A stretch of 64,000 nucleotides of DNA from Triplophysa rosa (lineage: Eukaryota; Chordata; Actinopteri; Cypriniformes; Nemacheilidae), in contig NC_079899.1 in the NCBI RefSeq assembly GCF_024868665.1, positions 26,310,195-26,374,194 of the forward strand, written 5' to 3'. This document shows positions 58,866 to 64,000 of the stretch, one piece after another; position 1 is the stretch's first letter, and each line of letters opens with the position of its first letter. The notes below the pieces were generated by a model. That model saw only the letters and a program-made list of their open reading frames with translations, was not told the origin of the DNA and made no database searches. The position numbers were made by a program, and so were the translations under genes.

Positions 58866-60020
58866 CACACACACGCGCGCACACACACACATGCACAAAC
58901 ACACACGTGTGTGTGCGTGCGTGTGTGTGCGCATGTGTGTGTCTGCGTGTGTGTGTGTGAGAGTGTTCGCATGTGCATGTGTGTGCGTGCATGCGTGCGT
59001 GCGTGTGTGTGTGTGAGTGTTCGCGTGTGCATGTGTGTGCGCGTGTGTGTGTGTGTGTGTGTGTGTGTGAGTGTNNNNNNNNNNNNNNNNNNNNNNNNNN
59101 NNNNNNNNNNNNNNNNNNNNNNNNNNNNNNNNNNNNNNNNNNNNNNNNNNNNNNNNNNNNNNNNNNNNNNNNNNNNNNNNNNNNNNNNNNNNNNNNNNNN
59201 NNNNNNNNNNNNNNNNNNNNNNNNNNNNNNNNNNNNNNNNNNNNNNNNNNNNNNNNNNNNNNNNNNNNNNNNNNNNNNNNNNNNNNNNNNNNNNNNNNNN
59301 NNNNNNNNNNNNNNNNNNNNNNNNNNNNNNNNNNNNNNNNNNNNNNNNNNNNNNNNNNNNNNNNNNNNNNNNNNNNNNNNNNNNNNNNNNNNNNNNNNNN
59401 NNNNNNNNNNNNNNNNNNNNNNNNNNNNNNNNNNNNNNNNNNNNNNNNNNNNNNNNNNNNNNNNNNNNNNNNNNNNNNNNNNNNNNNNNNNNNNNNNNNN
59501 NNNNNNNNNNNNNNNNNNNNNNNNNNNNNNNNNNNNNNNNNNNNNNNNNNNNNNNNNNNNNNNNNNNNNNNNNNNNNNNNNNNNNNNNNNNNNNNNNNNN
59601 NNNNNNNNNNNNNNNNNNNNNNNNNNNNNNNNNNNNNNNNNNNNNNNNNNNNNNNNNNNNNNNNNNNNNNNNNNNNNNNNNNNNNNNNNNNNNNNNNNNN
59701 NNNNNNNNNNNNNNNNNNNNNNNNNNNNNNNNNNNNNNNNNNNNNNNNNNNNNNNNNNNNNNNNNNNNNNNNNNNNNNNNNNNNNNNNNNNNNNNNNNNN
59801 NNNNNNNNNNNNNNNNNNNNNNNNNNNNNNNNNNGTGTGTGTGTGTGTGCGTGTGTGTGTGTGTGTGTGTGTGCGTTTGTGTGTGTGTGTGTGTGTGTGT
59901 GAGTGTTCGCATGTGCATGTGTGTGCGCGTGTGTGTGCGTGTGTGTGTGTGTGTGTTTCTGTGCGTGCGTGTGTGTGAGTGTGACTCTGTCATGTGACAC
60001 ACACACACACACACACACAC
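58866..60020. repeat. (TG)n / (CA)n tract with assembly gap
   Basis: TG repeats with CG, CATG and GAG interruptions lie on both sides of the gap; CA repeats at the edges give a partial foldback. The long frames made of Val/Cys or His/Thr are artefacts. Confidence 0.93.
59075..59834. other. assembly gap (N, 760 positions)
   Basis: The N run lies inside the TG tract. No gene is expected there, but its content cannot be read. Confidence 0.95.
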
Positions 60021-60479
60021 TATAATCACACTCTGTTTGTTATTCACAGCTTTTGTAGTTTTTATTTCTTCTTTTCAGCACAAACATTCTCATTTCTATG
60101 TAAATTATTGTTATTATCAATCCAGACAGGTGTGCCGGTTGTATTTTGCACATTTTGGAAAATGCCGCAGACGGTCTGCGGTATCTGTTACACACCCACA
60201 TGATAAAATATACCATACTGTACTTTAAAGTGTAAAATTCCTAGATACCTGTACTATAGTGTTTTTGAACCTTACATTAGTAAATATTAAAGTAGACTAC
60301 AATAATACAGACATCTAATATTTTTTTATAAAGTGCAAAAATATACTTCAGTATACTAAAGTTTTCCATAGTGAATACTTAAGTATTTGCAGTATGATGT
60401 AGTAACATTTTGCATACATGTCTATTTTGCTTAGTATGTGTTGATCGAGCAGTATGGCTGTATGTTATTCCTAACACAT

Positions 60480-60637
<158 letters not shown>

Positions 60638-62869
60638 AGATTTAGAGATGATAACCACCACAGCACTCGCTTGTCACGGGCCGCGTGGAAGTAAAGTGAA
60701 GGGGATTAAATAAACAGCCGGCACGCCATTGACAAGGTGAAATTTCAGTTAAGACACAAGCACTTCATCATTATTCCACTCGGCCGATGATTATCATCTG
60801 ACATTTTAACACACGCAAACACGTTGATATATATTCTGCCACTTTCTTGGCAAGAGGAGGAAGGCAATCGTGCAATTATCACTTCAAGCAGTCCTTCATT
60901 GAAGCGTTTCTTTGATAGACTGACACCGTTTTCACCAAACCAGTATAAGAGGCGGTCAAATGATACGCTGCGATGAAACAACAGCTTCCACAGGACGGCC
61001 ATCAGTAAAATAATAGAGAAGAGCTGTAAAACACGAAGCTTTAAAAGAAATGGCCTTTACGCCTTTTAAAAGGATAAAAGCTGCTGGTTTAAAGGCTGTT
61101 TGATGGATGATTTCACTTCTTCTCTTGAAGGTTAAACTCCTTCTGAAAGTTCGAGATGTTGTTTCTGAAAGCTCAGAAATGTGTGTGTGTGTTTGTATAA
61201 ATGTGGACGCTGATACCTGGAGGCTGATTTTTATTGAAACTCACAGATGTCAATTTCCTCACAATACTGGTAACTGTTTATCATGCCTTCATCGTTTATT
61301 TATATTTATTTAAAACAATCTCATTGTTTCACCCAGAGCAAAACTTTCAATCCTAATATGATAGTCATAAAAATATAACTAAAATTATGATCATCTAAAC
61401 AGAGAGTGAAACAAACATGAACCATTTCACTATTAATGGTGTAAAATAATTGTTAAGGATGTTTTTAAACCGCTTTAAAAGGCTCGTTTGAGATTTAGAA
61501 CACAAAACAATCCTAGTAAAGTAAATCCTACGAGTTGCTTTTTACAGTGTGTGATTTGGTCAAATAGTGTAAAAATGTGAACAATATTTTTCAACTGTGG
61601 ACATTTAATATACATAAAATGCTAACTATGAATAAATATCTGTTAAGTAGCTGTTCTGTATTTATCGTTTGTGAAAACAAAACACAGATTACTTCACATA
61701 TTGTATATCTGGACTTTTTGACAGTACTGTCATATGTGAACACAGATAAGAAACACGTTTACAGTGATTTATAGTTCAGTCTTACAGTGAATCTCTGTGA
61801 GTTTACAAGCAAAAATGTGAAGATTTTCTGTCCGGACTGATTTGATGTTTTATGTACATCTTAATTCAATTCGTTTATTTGTCACATACAGTTATACACA
61901 TGCAAGTGAATTTCAGGTCTGGTTAACTGTTCTTAATAAGCAATAGAGAAAGAGGTAGTAAAACATGAAACAACAATCAGCAACTATATTATAAAACATT
62001 AAACAATTAAAAAAATTAAATTAAGCAATTAAAAACAACAATAGGAGTCTAAATACAAATTGGAAACGAATATAAGTATAGAAATATAGAATTACACTTG
62101 GAGTTTTGACTGTACAGTACGGTACTGAACACATGCTGAAGATCTCTCTATCACAGGAAGAAACAACTTGATATGAACAGTAAATCAAATGATCTCATTG
62201 AAATGATTTCTGATAGTCCCACAATCAAGCGGAGAAATGAAGGAATCCTCCATTAACAGCAGATGGCAGAAGACGTCTTGAAGGCACTGAAGACGAGCGG
62301 CGTGTGAACGTGTTTGCTCTTCTTTACGGACGAGTGAACATAAGCAGATCTTTGTGGAATGAAGATTTGTGCTGTTTTCACAGCGGTATACACATGAACA
62401 TCAGTAACACTGCTGAAGAATGTTAAACAGATCAAACATCAACCCCAGGGTCTGCATCAGATGAAGGATCGGCCCCTGGGATGAGTTTCAAACGCTGAAA
62501 CTGATGAAAAAATATTTCATTATCTCTCCTGACATCACAAACATGATGTCAAGAGTTTTGTACTATAACTCTTCTACAACTGAACTTATAGGCATATATA
62601 TATATATACATACTGGATATACAGTATATTGTGAGTTCACAGTTTTTTTTATTTTTGAGTTGATGAAAGTACATTTTAAAGTATACTCTCAGTAAATTTT
62701 GTTTTGCATCTGCCTGGCCGGGGGGCTGCTTTAGAATTTTAAAGATTTACTTAATTAATATTGCATATAGGAATTTATAGTCTGTTATATTTGACCCGTG
62801 CTTCTCTCGCCTTTATCTTAAATGTGTGCTCTCACTGTGCGTGTGTGTGTGCGTGTGTGTCTTTGTAAA
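60638..62869. other. intergenic DNA between TTTC array and L2 fragment
   Basis: AT-rich. TTCAATTCGTTTATTTGTCA at 61864 and the AATTAAAAA-rich stretch after it look like a LINE 3' end on the minus strand, to about 62100. A short TG tract lies at 62836-62864. No gene is seen. Confidence 0.45.
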
Positions 62870-64000
62870 AAAAAACTGGATGAGTAACAACTTTTTATTA
62901 CTGAACTCGGACAAAACAGAAGTGTTACTTATTGGACCGAAAACTGCTATAAGTAACAACCAAGAATACTGTTTAACTATTGACGGATGTTCCATAAAAC
63001 CCTCGTCGTCAGCAAAGAATCTTGGCGTTCTATTCTATTCGGAGTCACGTCGCCAACACCTGTAAAATTGCGTTTTTCCATCTTAAGAATATATCTAAAC
63101 TACGTCATATGCTGTCACTGTCAGATGCAGAGAAGTTAATTCATGCATTCATGACATCAAGACTAGATTACTGTAATGCACTGTTAGGTGGTTGCCCTGC
63201 AGGCTTATTACAAAAACTCCAATTGGTCCAAAACGCGGCAGCTCGAGTTCTTACACGTACAAAAAAGTATGAACATATTAGCCCGGTTCTGTCAACCTTG
63301 CACTGGTTACCTATAAAGCATCGCGTTAACTTTAAAATCTTGCTTATTACCTATAAAGCCTTACATGGTTTAGCTCCTCAGTACTTGAATGAACTCCTTT
63401 TGTATTACAGTCCTTCACGTGCATTACGCTCTCAGGCGTCCTGTCAGTTGGTAATACCTAGAATTTCAAAATCAAGTGCAGGTGGTAGATCCTTTTCCTA
63501 TCTAGCGCCTAAACTTTGGAATAGTCTTCCCTGCACTGTCCGGGAGGCAGACACACTCTGTCAGTTTAAATCTAGACTAAAGACGCATCTTTTTAATCTT
63601 GCATACACTACTCTTCCATAATATAAATCTTCAGAGGGTTTAGGCTGCATTAGTTAGATCAACCGGAACCAAAAACACAACTGATGTACTTGTTGCATCA
63701 AAGAGTACAGAACAGTACTCTACTCTCAGCCAGTCTTGTCTCATTGTTCCAAGGTTACCACAGCGAGCAGGATGCAGTTCATGGCCTGACCTGATGGTAG
63801 AGCGGAGAATGGGAAGTGGGGACCTGACAAGAGCTGAGATGATAGAGCTGGATAAAGAAGGACGCGGTCTCTTGACATGTCTTCACCACAAAACTTCAAA
63901 TGCTATTAGATTATTAATGATAATCTTAAACTATAATTTATTTTATTATTAAGTTTATTTATTTTATTTAGCCTTGTTGTGCAAGTTCTCTGGAGCTTGT
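62870..64000 (+). pseudogene. L2-clade LINE fragment, frameshifted reverse-transcriptase end
   Basis: The fragment opens within the reverse transcriptase at NNFLLLNSDKTEVLLIGPK and KNLGVLFY. At about 63040 it shifts frame with a small deletion and continues SHVANTCKIAFFHLKNISKL to the stop near 63621. The C-terminal block ([39 protein letters not shown]) parallels the LINE at 52299-56411 but differs at many sites, so it is another subfamily. The 3' UTR runs to the window edge. It is 5'-truncated and not functional. Confidence 0.88.

Noticed and set aside
58804..60047. Several 300 to 400 codon frames across the TG tract
   Set aside because: They consist of His/Thr or Val/Cys repeats and run through N positions.

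Overview
The window is vertebrate nuclear DNA, almost certainly from a teleost fish. The evidence is short spliced exons with GT..AG introns, a dense load of hAT-like elements, TTAA-type MITEs, an L2-clade LINE and a tRNA-derived SINE, and long tetranucleotide microsatellites. A cyprinid-like fish is a reasonable guess, but the sequence alone does not prove it. There is no bacterial or viral gene content. Two scaffold gaps (N runs at 7261-8058 and 59075-59834) both sit inside microsatellites.

Layout: (1) 1-16886 carries the 3' two thirds of a phospholipase C beta-1 gene (plcb1, + strand). It has 23 exons from the catalytic X box to the stop codon; the PH domain and most EF-hand exons lie upstream of the window. 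(2) 16887-22600 is a 3' UTR with several poly(A) signals, one terminal-inverted-repeat element, one TTAA MITE and the putative upstream region of the next gene. (3) 22601-51867 is a complete coding set for phospholipase C beta-4 (plcb4, + strand). Its 36 coding exons join in frame to give 1179 residues. (4) 51868-64000 has no cellular gene that I can support. It holds a TTAA MITE split by a 4.1-kb L2-type LINE on the minus strand with a 1024-codon open frame (endonuclease plus reverse transcriptase), TG and TTTC microsatellites, and a second, broken L2 fragment at the right edge.

The two genes are head-to-tail paralogues, the same order and orientation known for PLCB1-PLCB4 in human 20p12. 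Both encode Gq-activated enzymes that hydrolyse PIP2 to IP3 and diacylglycerol. Both active sites keep the catalytic histidines and the calcium ligands where those exons are present.

The most unusual signal is an intron at the same place in both genes, in the Y box. In plcb4 it is a textbook U12-type (minor spliceosome) intron beginning GTATCCTTT. In plcb1 it carries the same U12 donor core and a U12-like branch site but begins with GA instead of GT, so it reads as a GA-AG minor-class intron. Other points of interest are nested transposons with recoverable target-site duplications, a 430-bp higher-order minisatellite inside a hAT-like element, and polypyrimidine microsatellites that fill introns next to splice acceptors.
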